DNA from: Methanomassiliicoccales archaeon
GTDB lineage: Archaea > Thermoplasmatota > Thermoplasmata > RBG-16-68-12 > SOIM01
Direction: 5' to 3'
DNA: 64,000 nt
Assembly: GCA_004377185.1 (NCBI GenBank)
Contig: SOIM01000012.1
Span: forward strand, 1-64,000
Part shown: positions 49,025 to 57,014 of the stretch, piece by piece
Layout of the letters: each line of letters starts with the position of its first letter
How positions within the stretch are numbered: the first letter of the stretch is position 1
Translations under genes and position numbers: made by a program
Notes under the pieces: model-generated
What the model saw: the letters and a program-made list of their open reading frames with translations, nothing else
The model's database searches: none
What the model was told of the DNA's origin: nothing

Positions 49025-49459
49025 GAGATGAATTGCACCTCCTTGGATTTCGTGGATCATTGGGATGAGGAGGTCGAGGAACGAATGAAGGGTGGAGGGG
49101 AGGGCCGTACGCATGTCCATGGAGCAGGTTCGAATTCCACGGGCATGTCCACAACCTTCTCATACCACTCAGATTAAACATAGGGCTCCTGGGAAAACTC
49201 TCCCAGTCCGTATCACAAATCGCATTGCCTGACTACACAAACATATTGTGGAAGGTAAATGCGTTCGTGAGTTCAGGTCAATGAGGCCTGAGAGATAGAG
49301 GGAGGAGAAGGAGTATAGGAAACGCTGGTCAGCGGAAGCCCTCTTCTCCTCCTTCAAGAGGATCTATGGTGAGAATGGCGTGTCAAAGAGGACGGACCTG
49401 ATGTGCAGGGAGATGAGGATAAAACTCGTTCTGTATAATCTCCTGTTGAACCTGTAGCA
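49025..49459 (+). mobile_element. IS5-like transposase remnant with internal deletion
   Basis: The + strand reads VDHWDEEVEERMK. In the next frame it reads TNEGWRGGPYACPWSRF, LIPLRLNIGLLGKLSQ and ALPDYTNILWK, the N-terminal half of an archaeal IS5-type transposase. The C-terminal end follows at once: SAEALFSSFKRIYGENGVSK and CREMRIKLVLYNLLLNL, with the central DDE region missing. Frameshifts and stops are present. The ORF track does not list it. Confidence 0.7.
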
Positions 49460-49535
49460 GAATAGGGGGGTCATCTGAGGCCACAAGGGAAGAGGTGACC
49501 TCTCTTGGATGATTTGGTCAACACAGTTGCAAGAA

Positions 49536-49545
49536 CCTATAAAAT
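49536..49545 (+). promoter_or_regulatory. TATA box upstream of the acyltransferase gene
   Basis: CCTATAAAAT, with initiation near 49568 and a leader of about 20 nt to ATG 49589. Confidence 0.55.
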
Positions 49546-49588
49546 GAAATAATTGATTGGCTCTCACCCATTCATCATCGCCAGGTAA

Positions 49589-50125
49589 ATGAAAGGTGAG
49601 TCTGTGCCATTGGAATCGATGAGAACAATCTACGAGAGCTTGAGAGAAAGGATCGCCAATCTTTCGATGAAAAGATGGGACAGGATGCTCCCACTTGATG
49701 AAATGATGGCTGACAGATGGGAGAAGGCCAATATGCTGGGATTCGGTGAGGGAACGAACATCTACGAGAACGCATACGTCTACGGAAAACCCAAAATCGG
49801 AAAAGACACATGGATCGGACCCTTTGTTCTGCTCGACGCTACTGGCGGATTGGAAATCGGAGACAACTGTTCGATTTCCTCCGGAGTTCACATCTACACT
49901 CATGCGGTCCAAGAATGGGTAGTGTCAGAGGGTAAGAAACCAAGAACTCATAGCCCAGTGAGAATAGGTGACTACGTTGCCATTGGTGCGAACGCCACGG
50001 TCCTTCCAGGAGTCGAGATCGGGCATCACACCATGATCGGAGCCGGAGCCGTCGTCACAGAGAACATCCCCCCAAGGTCGGTTGCTATGGGTGTACCTGC
50101 GAGGGTTACCAGGAAGATTGAGTGA
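49589..50125 (+). CDS. Hexapeptide-repeat acetyltransferase (WbbJ-like)
   Basis: A helical N-terminus of about 50 residues (RERIANLSMKRWDRMLPLDE) precedes a left-handed beta-helix with GKPKIGKDTWIGPFVLLDA, LEIGDNCSISSGVHIYTHAV (catalytic-type His), RIGDYVAIGANATVLPGVEI and HTMIGAGAVVTENI. SVAMGVPARVTRKIE closes it. It likely O-acetylates a sugar of the surface glycan. It starts the plus-strand pair with the GT4 gene 21 bp downstream. Confidence 0.8.
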   Translation: MKGESVPLESMRTIYESLRERIANLSMKRWDRMLPLDEMMADRWEKANMLGFGEGTNIYENAYVYGKPKIGKDTWIGPFVLLDATGGLEIGDNCSISSGVHIYTHAVQEWVVSEGKKPRTHSPVRIGDYVAIGANATVLPGVEIGHHTMIGAGAVVTENIPPRSVAMGVPARVTRKIE

Positions 50126-50146
50126 CACGAGACGGATTGTGGTGTT

Positions 50147-51355
50147 GTGCGAAAGCTGGTGTTCCTTGAGATTGCCCAGAATGTTTGGTCAAAGGTCGTC
50201 AGCTGGACGCCGATAGTCTATCTTACCAGGAAAGAGCTCATAGAAAGGGGGCACGAAGTCCACTATACGATTCCGGACGATGGCAACGACTACGAGGAAC
50301 ACGAAGGGATAAGGATCCACAGATTCTGGATGCCCTTCTATTATAACAACCCCGAGAAGTTTGGCAAAGGAGTGAGTTTCATCGTAGCGAAGGCTCAGTA
50401 CTTCTTCTTTCAAATCTTCGGGACACTGAAGATGGCGATTCTTGCGAAGAAAGTCAAGCCCGATGTCATATACTCTCATGGTCCCTATGGCATCCCGATT
50501 GGTTCTTTTATCGGAAAACTCAGAGGGATTCCGAACGTGAGCAGAACATACGGTTTTGTATACGCTTCGATTTACTCACCAGTTCAACAGCTGGCTTACT
50601 TCGAACTTCCTTTGTCTCTCAGGCTCCCATCGGCTCTGTACTTAATAGGGGACGACGGCACAAAGGTCAAGACGCTTTCCAAGAGATGGAGGGTACCACA
50701 AGACAAGGCCCATTATCTGGTTGGTGGGCACAACAAGAACTCATACGATCCCAGTTTTGATGTTGAATCCTTCAAGAAGAAGATCGGCATACCTTCAGGG
50801 TCAAGAGTCATTCTTTCTGTTTGTTCCCTTACTAAGCTCAAGAGGACCGAGTGTGTTGTCAAATCTTTACCGAAGGTTCTGGAGAGTCACAAGGATGTCT
50901 ATCATGTCATAGTTGGGGACGGTCCAGAAGAAGAGAATCTGAAAAGGCTTGCGAATTCCTTGGGAGTCAGAGAAAGAGTGAAGTTCATGGGCAGAGTGCC
51001 ATTCTCAGATGTTCAGAAGTTCTACAACATTGCTGATATTGTTGCAGCGATTTGGTCCATGTACCCTGTCTTTGAGGGAATGTTGTCCAAGAAGTGCGTG
51101 ATGACCCTGAACCTCGGAGAAACTGACAGATTCGTAAAGAACATGGAAACTGGGGTCTTGATTGAATATCCAGACTTGGACGAACTTGATCGCGTATTCA
51201 TCAAGCTTCTCGACAGTGACGAATTAAGGGAACGAATTGCGGAGAATGCAAGGCGATGGGCTCTCGAGAACCTCGACACAATTGAAGGGAGGATATCAAA
51301 GGAAGTGGATCTAATAGAGAAGACGGTCGAGGACTGGGAAAAAGGGGAAAGATGA
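50147..51355 (+). CDS. Family 4 glycosyltransferase (GT-B)
   Basis: GTG 50147 (RKLVFLEIAQNVWSKVVSWT) is the start. The N-domain contains ELIERGHEVHYTIPDDG and PDVIYSHGPYGIPIGSFIG. The C-domain has SRVILSVCSLTKLKRTECVV, VYHVIVGDGPEEENLKRLAN and VKFMGRVPFSDVQKFYNIAD. The usual E-x7-E site is weak (WSMYPVFEGMLSKK). The end of the gene fuses into a foreign fragment at 51351, and its own 3' end is duplicated at 52591-52693, so the region has been rearranged. It probably adds a sugar to the glycan acylated by the preceding enzyme. Confidence 0.82.
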   Translation: MRKLVFLEIAQNVWSKVVSWTPIVYLTRKELIERGHEVHYTIPDDGNDYEEHEGIRIHRFWMPFYYNNPEKFGKGVSFIVAKAQYFFFQIFGTLKMAILAKKVKPDVIYSHGPYGIPIGSFIGKLRGIPNVSRTYGFVYASIYSPVQQLAYFELPLSLRLPSALYLIGDDGTKVKTLSKRWRVPQDKAHYLVGGHNKNSYDPSFDVESFKKKIGIPSGSRVILSVCSLTKLKRTECVVKSLPKVLESHKDVYHVIVGDGPEEENLKRLANSLGVRERVKFMGRVPFSDVQKFYNIADIVAAIWSMYPVFEGMLSKKCVMTLNLGETDRFVKNMETGVLIEYPDLDELDRVFIKLLDSDELRERIAENARRWALENLDTIEGRISKEVDLIEKTVEDWEKGER

Positions 51356-51467
51356 TCCAGAAACTCAGAAGGACATCGAATTCATGGACAAATGGATGGA
51401 CAAACTGCTGGAAGATCCAGAGATTGGGAAACAGGTGGAAGACACTGAGGAGATGATTCTTTCCTGA
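51351..51467 (+). pseudogene. 3' fragment of a gene like that at 56278-56826
   Basis: DDPETQKDIEFMDKWMDKLL, then EDPEIGKQVEDTEEMILS and a stop, matches the last 38 residues of the membrane protein at 56278-56826 (DDPEAQRDIEFMDKWMEKLM). Only the end survives, joined to the last codons of the GT4 gene. Confidence 0.8.
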
Positions 51468-51520
51468 GGTGTCATATGGGCCCGGACTCATTTCTTGTTG
51501 TGAGATTGCCGGACATCTTT

Positions 51521-52480
51521 TCACTGCTGACCTTGAGCTTTCCCTTCAAACCACTCAACGGTCTTCTCTATTCCATCCTCGAACAATACTTGTGGTTCAT
51601 AATCAATGAGTTCTTTTGCAAGACTGATGTCGGCCTGATGCCTTCTTACATCACCAGGTCTGGGCTCGGTGTGTTCTATTTCGCCTTCATAACTCATTGC
51701 ACTGCATATCTGTTCAATCACTTCATTTATCGTGATTTCTCTACCCGAACCGATATTAACAATTCGCCCCCTTGTCCGGTCAGACTCAAATGTTAGGATT
51801 GCAGCTCTTGCGGTATCAGTAACATACACGAAATCTCTTGTTTGTTCCCCATCTCCATGGATTACCGGTGGCTTCCCGCTCAAGATGCGTTTGATGGTTA
51901 ACGGGATAACGGCAGCATATGACTGATCATTCTGTCTTGGACCGTAAGTGTTGAATGGTCTTACGATTGCAGCATCGATTTGAAAAGTATGAATGTACGA
52001 CTGGATAAGATGATCTGTGGCAGCCTTGCTTGCAGCGTAGGGGGTCTTGGGATCCAGCAAATGGGTCTCTGGCATCGGTACGTCAACACCCGTGCCGTAG
52101 GTCTCCGAGGATGAGAAGTGTATGAGGGTTTTATATTCCTTTTTTCTGGCAAGTTCACTCAATATTTGTGTCATCTTAATGTTCTGTTCCCATGTCCATA
52201 TAGGCTCTTTAAGGGATGCAGGTAGAGGGATGATTGCCAGATTGAAAACGACATCTATCTTGTGACGCCTGAAGAGCTTCTTCATCAAGAAATAGTCGCC
52301 AGAATCCCACGTAACGATCTTGAGTCTTGACCCTAGCTTACTCGATGAGTCAACAAGATTCTCCATGCTGCCGAGGAAGAAATTGTCAACAACCACAACA
52401 ATCTCTGGATCCTTCTCGGCAAGCTCATCTACAACATGGCTACCAATAAATCCAGCCCCGCCTGTAACTAGAACTCGCAT
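51521..52480 (-). CDS. NAD-dependent sugar epimerase/dehydratase (SDR)
   Basis: MRVLVTGGAGFIGSHVVDEL is the Rossmann nucleotide-binding start. HFSSSETYGTG and PYAASKAATDHLI supply the catalytic Ser and the Y-x3-K pair. NTYGPRQNDQSYAAVIPLTI and GDGEQTRDFVYVTDTARAAI complete an extended SDR. It acts on a UDP- or dTDP-linked sugar, for example C4-epimerisation of a UDP-uronate or UDP-GlcNAc. It lies between two duplicated 3' ends of glycan genes. Its promoter is not obvious. Confidence 0.85.
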   Translation of the reverse strand: MRVLVTGGAGFIGSHVVDELAEKDPEIVVVVDNFFLGSMENLVDSSSKLGSRLKIVTWDSGDYFLMKKLFRRHKIDVVFNLAIIPLPASLKEPIWTWEQNIKMTQILSELARKKEYKTLIHFSSSETYGTGVDVPMPETHLLDPKTPYAASKAATDHLIQSYIHTFQIDAAIVRPFNTYGPRQNDQSYAAVIPLTIKRILSGKPPVIHGDGEQTRDFVYVTDTARAAILTFESDRTRGRIVNIGSGREITINEVIEQICSAMSYEGEIEHTEPRPGDVRRHQADISLAKELIDYEPQVLFEDGIEKTVEWFEGKAQGQQ

Positions 52481-52590
52481 GAGAGTCCGACCCCCTATGC
52501 TCTGCCAATATGGTCATCAACCTTGAATGTTTCCCTTGCCAAGACCGGGGATTGACAACTCAAGACCTCTGAGCACTCTACGTCAGCATG

Positions 52591-52693
52591 AAGCTCGTGA
52601 GCCATGAAGAACCTGGTCACAATCGAGGAAAGAATATCAAAGAAGTGGATCTGATAGAGTGGACGGTTGATCGCTAGGAAAAAAAGAGAAGAA
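52591..52693 (+). pseudogene. Duplicated 3' end of the GT4 gene at 50147-51355
   Basis: AATCGAGGAAAGAATATCAA, then GAAGTGGATCTGATAGAGT and GGACGGTTGAT, aligns with 51282-51335 of the GT4 gene (AATTGAAGGGAGGATATCAA, GGAAGTGGATCTAATAGAGA). One base is missing, so the frame is broken. The fragment ends next to the stop of the epimerase on the other strand. Confidence 0.7.
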
Positions 52694-53626
52694 CTAGGAC
52701 CTGAAACTCTCCACTGTGAATTCCATACCCTTTCTCATAGAGTGTTTTGGATCGAAACCCAACAAACGCTTTGCCTTCGAAATGTCCGCCCAAGAATCCC
52801 TTATCTCTCCTGGCCTGGGAGGAGCGTGCTCGACGCCGGTGTTTCTCCCTACCAACTCAAAGACCATTTCCGCAAGGTCGTTAACCTTTGTTGTTGAACC
52901 GCACGCCACGTTCAGGACCTCTCCGTCACTGTCCTTGTTTTCCGCTGCCAGGATGTTCGCTTCCACCACGTCAAGAACGAATGTGAAATCCCGGATCTGA
53001 TTCCCGTCGTCATAGATTATCAACTTTTCTCCAGCCAAGGCTCTTGTGATGAACCTAGGAACAACGGCGGCGTACTCGGATTTCGGGTCCTGCCTCGGTC
53101 CATAGACGTTGAAGTACCTGAGCGAAGTCGTTCTTAGGTCGAAGATCTCGTTGTAGACGCGGCAGTAGTGCTCTGTTGCTAGCTTGCTCACACCGTAAGG
53201 GGAGATGGGCTCTGCAGGCATTGTCTCTACCTTGGGAAGCGTTTGAGAAGCCCCGTAAACGGATGAAGAGGAAGCATAGACGACCTTCTCCACATTGTTC
53301 TCCCTTGCCGCCTCCAGGACGTTCAGAGTTCCCTTCACATTCACAGTATTGGTCGTTGCTGGGTCCTTCATGCTTCTCTCGACTGAAGGCAAGGCCGCCT
53401 CATGGAAAACGTAGTCAATGTCCTTCATCACTTCTCTTAGTAAATCGAGGTGCAGTATGCTGCCTTCGTGGAACTTGACCCTCTCTCTAAATGATGAGAG
53501 GTTCCCCTCTCTGCCAGTGCTCAGATCATCCAGAACGAGGACTTCATTATCGTTCGAAAGCTGCTCAGCGATGTGGGAACCGATGAACCCCGCGCCACCG
53601 GTTACGAAAACCTTCTTGTCCTTCAG
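52694..53626 (-). CDS. UDP-sugar 4-epimerase-like SDR with an unusual CTG start
   Basis: The track begins at 53431, but the frame is open to 53626 and restores the missing nucleotide-binding motif (KVFVTGGAGFIGSHIAEQLS). The only start position is CTG at 53626, overlapping the TGA of the upstream dehydrogenase (CTGA) where ATGA would be usual. GGGAGGA lies about 8 nt upstream. Catalytic residues are SSSSVYGAS and YGVSKLATEHY, with NVYGPRQDPKSEYAAVVPRF. It likely interconverts UDP-Glc/Gal- or GlcNAc/GalNAc-type sugars. Translation from CTG, or a recent ATG-to-CTG mutation, needs experimental proof. Confidence 0.8.
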   Translation of the reverse strand: MKDKKVFVTGGAGFIGSHIAEQLSNDNEVLVLDDLSTGREGNLSSFRERVKFHEGSILHLDLLREVMKDIDYVFHEAALPSVERSMKDPATTNTVNVKGTLNVLEAARENNVEKVVYASSSSVYGASQTLPKVETMPAEPISPYGVSKLATEHYCRVYNEIFDLRTTSLRYFNVYGPRQDPKSEYAAVVPRFITRALAGEKLIIYDDGNQIRDFTFVLDVVEANILAAENKDSDGEVLNVACGSTTKVNDLAEMVFELVGRNTGVEHAPPRPGEIRDSWADISKAKRLLGFDPKHSMRKGMEFTVESFRS

Positions 53627-54972
53627 AAACGAATCCTCCCTATGCCTCGGTAAACCATTCCTTCGGGTATTTGATCGGGGTCAAAGACGTTCCTTGTGTC
53701 GACCAGGACGCACTTTTCATTCGCAAGGCCTTGAATACTCTCTGGCGTGATTTCCTTGATGGAATCGTGGTCTGTGGTGATGACAACGCAATCTGCTCTC
53801 TCTAACGCCTTCTCCAACGGCAGGTTCTCCACATTCAAAGCATTGCGAACTGCTTCATCCTCTACCAGTGGATCATGAACCCTGATGTGCGCACCTTTCT
53901 CCTGCAGTCTTTTCGCGATCTCCACTGCCGGACTTTCTCTCATATCGCCTATATTGGGTTTGAACGCCAGGCCCAGGACAGCTATTTCGGAACCTTCGGT
54001 CGATTTTCCAACCTCTTCGAGACCGCTCTCCACAAGTTCTACTGCATGAGATGGCATGAGGCTATTCACATACCTTCCAGCAAGAATGACCCTCGGTTCG
54101 TAGCCCAGTTCCCTTGATTTGTGTGTGAGGTAGTACGGGTCCACTGGTATGCAATGTCCTCCGACTCCCGGCCCGGGATACATCTTTACGAAGTTCCACT
54201 TTGTACCTGCCGCTTCTATGACGTCGATGACATCGATGCCCATCCTTTCGAAAATCAGAGCTAGTTCATTGACCAGAGCGATGTTCAAGTCCCGTTGGAC
54301 GTTCTCCACGACCTTTGCCGCCTCGGCCGTCTTGATATTCCGTACAAGAATGATCTCGGCAACAATCGATTCGAAAAGATTCTTCACTACCTCCGCCCAT
54401 TCCTTTGAGTTCGCAGATGCGATACGTGTCATTTTCTCCATGGTGTGTTCCGGGTCAACGGGATTGAAGCGCTCAGGGCAATAGCCCAGACCGAAATCTT
54501 CCGGCGTCCTCAGACCAGTCTCTTCCAATATTGGTTTCACGACCTCTTCCGTCGTTCCGGGGTAGGTTGTAGATTCTAAAACCACCAACTGCCCTTCTCT
54601 TAACCCCTTTGATACGAATTGTGATGCGGACACAACGTAGCTCAAGTCCGGATTCTTCGCTTCTGATACAGGTGTGGGTACGACGATGGAAACAACATCT
54701 GATTCTGAGACGGCCTCAGCTATCTCGGTCGTCGCCTGAAGCTTGTTCTTCAGTTCCTGGAGACGCCTGTCCAATATTAGGTCCCTGATTGGGGACTCGC
54801 CTCTGTTGATCATCTCCACCTTACGTTCATCTATGTCCGCCCCCAAGACCTCGAACCCTTTCTCTGCGAACGCAACCGCGGTGGGAAGCCCGGCATATCC
54901 CAAGCCAACTATGCAAATCTTTGCGGTTTTGTTGCTAATCTTCTCAGCAAGGACCTCGGGATGCAAAGTCAC
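53623..54972 (-). CDS. UDP-sugar 6-dehydrogenase (UDP-ManNAc/GlcNAc type)
   Basis: KICIVGLGYAGLPTAVAFAE is the NAD site. VPTPVSEAKNPDLSYVVSAS, LESTTYPGTTEEVVKP, GYCPERFNP and GPGVGGHCIPVDPYYLTHK (catalytic Cys) follow, and the C-domain carries VLGLAFKPNIGDMRESP. This is the WecC/TviB-type branch of nucleotide-sugar dehydrogenases, which oxidises a UDP-HexNAc to the uronic acid in two NAD-dependent steps. GTG 54972 starts it, and a TATA-like AATTATTTAAGG lies about 35 nt upstream. It overlaps the epimerase downstream and is divergent from the GT4 gene. Confidence 0.9.
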   Translation of the reverse strand: MTLHPEVLAEKISNKTAKICIVGLGYAGLPTAVAFAEKGFEVLGADIDERKVEMINRGESPIRDLILDRRLQELKNKLQATTEIAEAVSESDVVSIVVPTPVSEAKNPDLSYVVSASQFVSKGLREGQLVVLESTTYPGTTEEVVKPILEETGLRTPEDFGLGYCPERFNPVDPEHTMEKMTRIASANSKEWAEVVKNLFESIVAEIILVRNIKTAEAAKVVENVQRDLNIALVNELALIFERMGIDVIDVIEAAGTKWNFVKMYPGPGVGGHCIPVDPYYLTHKSRELGYEPRVILAGRYVNSLMPSHAVELVESGLEEVGKSTEGSEIAVLGLAFKPNIGDMRESPAVEIAKRLQEKGAHIRVHDPLVEDEAVRNALNVENLPLEKALERADCVVITTDHDSIKEITPESIQGLANEKCVLVDTRNVFDPDQIPEGMVYRGIGRIRF

Positions 54973-55087
54973 GTCTCCTGAATAGATATCGAGAATAGCA
55001 TTCCCTTAAATAATTTGTGAGTCGTGTTCGCCTGAATCGAAAAGGTATTTATTGGCGCCAACCATTGACTGCGGAAACCGTGCTCAT

Positions 55088-56203
55088 ATGAAGATAGCAA
55101 TGATACGTTCGAGGAACCGAGTCGTCATGCGACACATTGCCGATTCTCTCTCGGAAAGAGGACATGATGTTACTCTCTACAGCGTTCTGTTCAGGGGGGT
55201 GGACAAGGAATCCTACCCGGGCGAAGTGGTCATGGGCAGGTTCCCCAACTGGGCGGACAGGAAAAGGTTCGGAACTCTGCTTGGATATGGGCGGTATCTT
55301 TCCAGACTGGCGCGTACCGTTGAAGATGTGGATCTTGTTCTTGTCAGAAACGTGTTCCCCTGTGGACACGGGGGCGTAATGCTGCAGAAACTGAAGGGAA
55401 TGCCCAGCGTCCTGATGCTCCAGGGTGAGAACGACCTGTTCAACTTCGACGAAGCTCACTGGACAGTGGACAGGCTCAGACCCATTGTGATTAGAGAGTC
55501 CAGAAAGATCATCGCCCAGACAAGCTATCAGAGAGACTTCCTGGAGAAGGAGTACGGTGTGTCCTCTGTTGTTTTGCCAAATGGAGTGGACGTGGAGAGA
55601 TTCAAACCCGTGCCCAAGGAAGAAGCTATGAACGAATTGGGTTTGGACCCCTCGTCAAAATATGTGATCAGTGTTGGTGCTTTTCTTCCTTTCAAAGGTT
55701 TCGATTACCTGATACATGCCTTCGCCAGAGTTCTTGAGAGCATTCCTGACGTACGCCTGCTTCTTCTGGGTGACGGGGCTCAAAGGAAAAAGCTGAGGAA
55801 ACTGGTAGAGGACCTGAAGGTTGAGGATAATGTCCTGTTCCAGGGTTGGGTTCCGTTTGAGAAGATGCCTCAATACCTCTCCGCTTCCGATGTGTTCGTG
55901 CATCCGTCCACAAGCGAAGGTTTTCCGAATGTCGTGTTGGAGGCCATGGCCTCAGGTCTTCCCATCATAATGTCAAACGTCGTTGGACTGGGTGACTACT
56001 TCGAGGACAAGAGGAACTGTTTCTCTGTTCCCCCAAGGGATGAGAAATCGCTGGAGGAGAAGATGCTGGTTCTGCTCAGAGATGATGCACTGGCCGGAGA
56101 GATGAGAGAAAGGAACCTGGAAGATGTGAAAGGGTTCGATTGGAGCGTCTTTGCCGAGAAGCTTGAAACAGTTCTTGAGGAAGTGGCGGAGTCATCGGAA
56201 TAG
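55088..56203 (+). CDS. Family 4 glycosyltransferase (GT-B)
   Basis: ATG 55088 (MKIAMIRSRNRVVMRHIADS) is preferred to the track's TTG 55052, since GTATTTATTGG at 55045 is the TATA element. The N-domain runs through VLVRNVFPCGHGGVML. The C-domain has KYVISVGAFLPFKGFDYLIH, LLGDGAQRKKLRKLVEDL, VLFQGWVPFEKMPQYLSASD and HPSTSEGFPNVVLEAMASGL, which holds the E-x7-E donor site. It is a typical retaining GT4 enzyme of surface polysaccharide assembly. Its promoter is divergent from the UDP-sugar dehydrogenase. Confidence 0.88.
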   Translation: MKIAMIRSRNRVVMRHIADSLSERGHDVTLYSVLFRGVDKESYPGEVVMGRFPNWADRKRFGTLLGYGRYLSRLARTVEDVDLVLVRNVFPCGHGGVMLQKLKGMPSVLMLQGENDLFNFDEAHWTVDRLRPIVIRESRKIIAQTSYQRDFLEKEYGVSSVVLPNGVDVERFKPVPKEEAMNELGLDPSSKYVISVGAFLPFKGFDYLIHAFARVLESIPDVRLLLLGDGAQRKKLRKLVEDLKVEDNVLFQGWVPFEKMPQYLSASDVFVHPSTSEGFPNVVLEAMASGLPIIMSNVVGLGDYFEDKRNCFSVPPRDEKSLEEKMLVLLRDDALAGEMRERNLEDVKGFDWSVFAEKLETVLEEVAESSE

Positions 56204-56243
56204 CCAGCTTCTGAATCCCATGGTCCTTCGTTCTTCCACTATG

Positions 56244-56254
56244 TTTTTATATCC
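56244..56254 (+). promoter_or_regulatory. TATA box, leaderless gene at 56278
   Basis: TTTTTATATCC is centred about 28 nt before ATG 56278. Confidence 0.6.
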
Positions 56255-56277
56255 ATCCCCTTTTTTGTTAGCTCGTC

Positions 56278-56826
56278 ATGGCCAATACAAGAAAGACTAG
56301 GGTAAGGAAGGCTGGAACAAAAAGGGGATTGACGAGTCCTGGACGCATCAAGAAAACACTGATGACTTATATCTGGAGGGTTCAGCAGAGCCAAATGCTC
56401 ATAAGTATAATTTTCTGGAGTCTTACCCTGACAGGTGTTTTCTACCAATACATCCGGGAATGGTGGCTTTTCACAGAGGTTTTTCATATTCCACCAGAGA
56501 ATGTGGGTCTGGGCATGACTGTTCTCTTCTTTCTCGTCATTTTCTCCATAGTACTCATCGGCGTGGCCTACGACAAGGTCTTCAGACTCTGGCAGGAACA
56601 GTCGATAGTGGCCGTCGAGAGGAATCCCTATTCTAGGTTCCTGTTGATGCCCAAGGAGATCCTGCTCTGGAAAAGGTGTCAAATGAGGATTCTGAAGGAA
56701 GTCGTAAAAGATGACCCTGAAGCGCAGAGGGACATCGAGTTCATGGATAAGTGGATGGAAAAACTGATGGAAGATCCCAAGATTAGGAAACAGGTCGAGG
56801 ATACCGAAAAGAACATCCTTTCCTAG
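56278..56826 (+). CDS. Two-TM membrane protein of unknown function, 182 aa
   Basis: A strongly basic N-terminus (TRKTRVRKAGTKRGLTSPGR) precedes TM1 (LISIIFWSLTLTGVFYQYI) and TM2 (VLFFLVIFSIVLIGVAYDKV), followed by a helical cytosolic tail with AQRDIEFMDKWMEKLMEDPK. A partial copy of the tail lies at 51351-51467, behind another GT4 gene. In both places the sequence follows a glycosyltransferase, so it may be a scaffold for the glycan machinery (inference). No family is recognised. Confidence 0.65.
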   Translation: MANTRKTRVRKAGTKRGLTSPGRIKKTLMTYIWRVQQSQMLISIIFWSLTLTGVFYQYIREWWLFTEVFHIPPENVGLGMTVLFFLVIFSIVLIGVAYDKVFRLWQEQSIVAVERNPYSRFLLMPKEILLWKRCQMRILKEVVKDDPEAQRDIEFMDKWMEKLMEDPKIRKQVEDTEKNILS

Positions 56827-56885
56827 GACCACAAAGGTCTCGATATTCTATTGTCATTTGCATCCTTTTGCCAGTGGCCCCGCAA

Positions 56886-56898
56886 CATTTATATATGG
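56886..56898 (+). promoter_or_regulatory. TATA box of the smc operon
   Basis: CATTTATATATGG, with expected initiation at about 56917-56920. The leader to the SMC start is therefore about 95 nt. Confidence 0.6.
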
Positions 56899-56918
56899 TG
56901 TCTTTGATGTAGTGATTT

Positions 56919-56937
56919 GTCCGACAAAACGTCGGAC
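56919..56937 (+). promoter_or_regulatory. Perfect hairpin/palindrome at the predicted smc transcript start
   Basis: GTCCGAC-AAAAC-GTCGGAC (7-bp arms, 5-nt spacer). It lies exactly where transcription should start, so it could be an operator for a repressor or a 5'-end stem that protects or regulates the mRNA. Confidence 0.55.
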
Positions 56938-57014
56938 TAACAGAAGGGAACTAATGGGATAGCACAAGTGAATTAGCCAGTGAGTCCCAGCTTTTTCCCG
57001 TACCGGTGATCGCG

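Noticed and set aside
49119-49150. GGTTCGAATTCC, resembling a tRNA T-loop
   Set aside because: No acceptor, D or anticodon arms fit around it, and it lies inside the IS5-like remnant.
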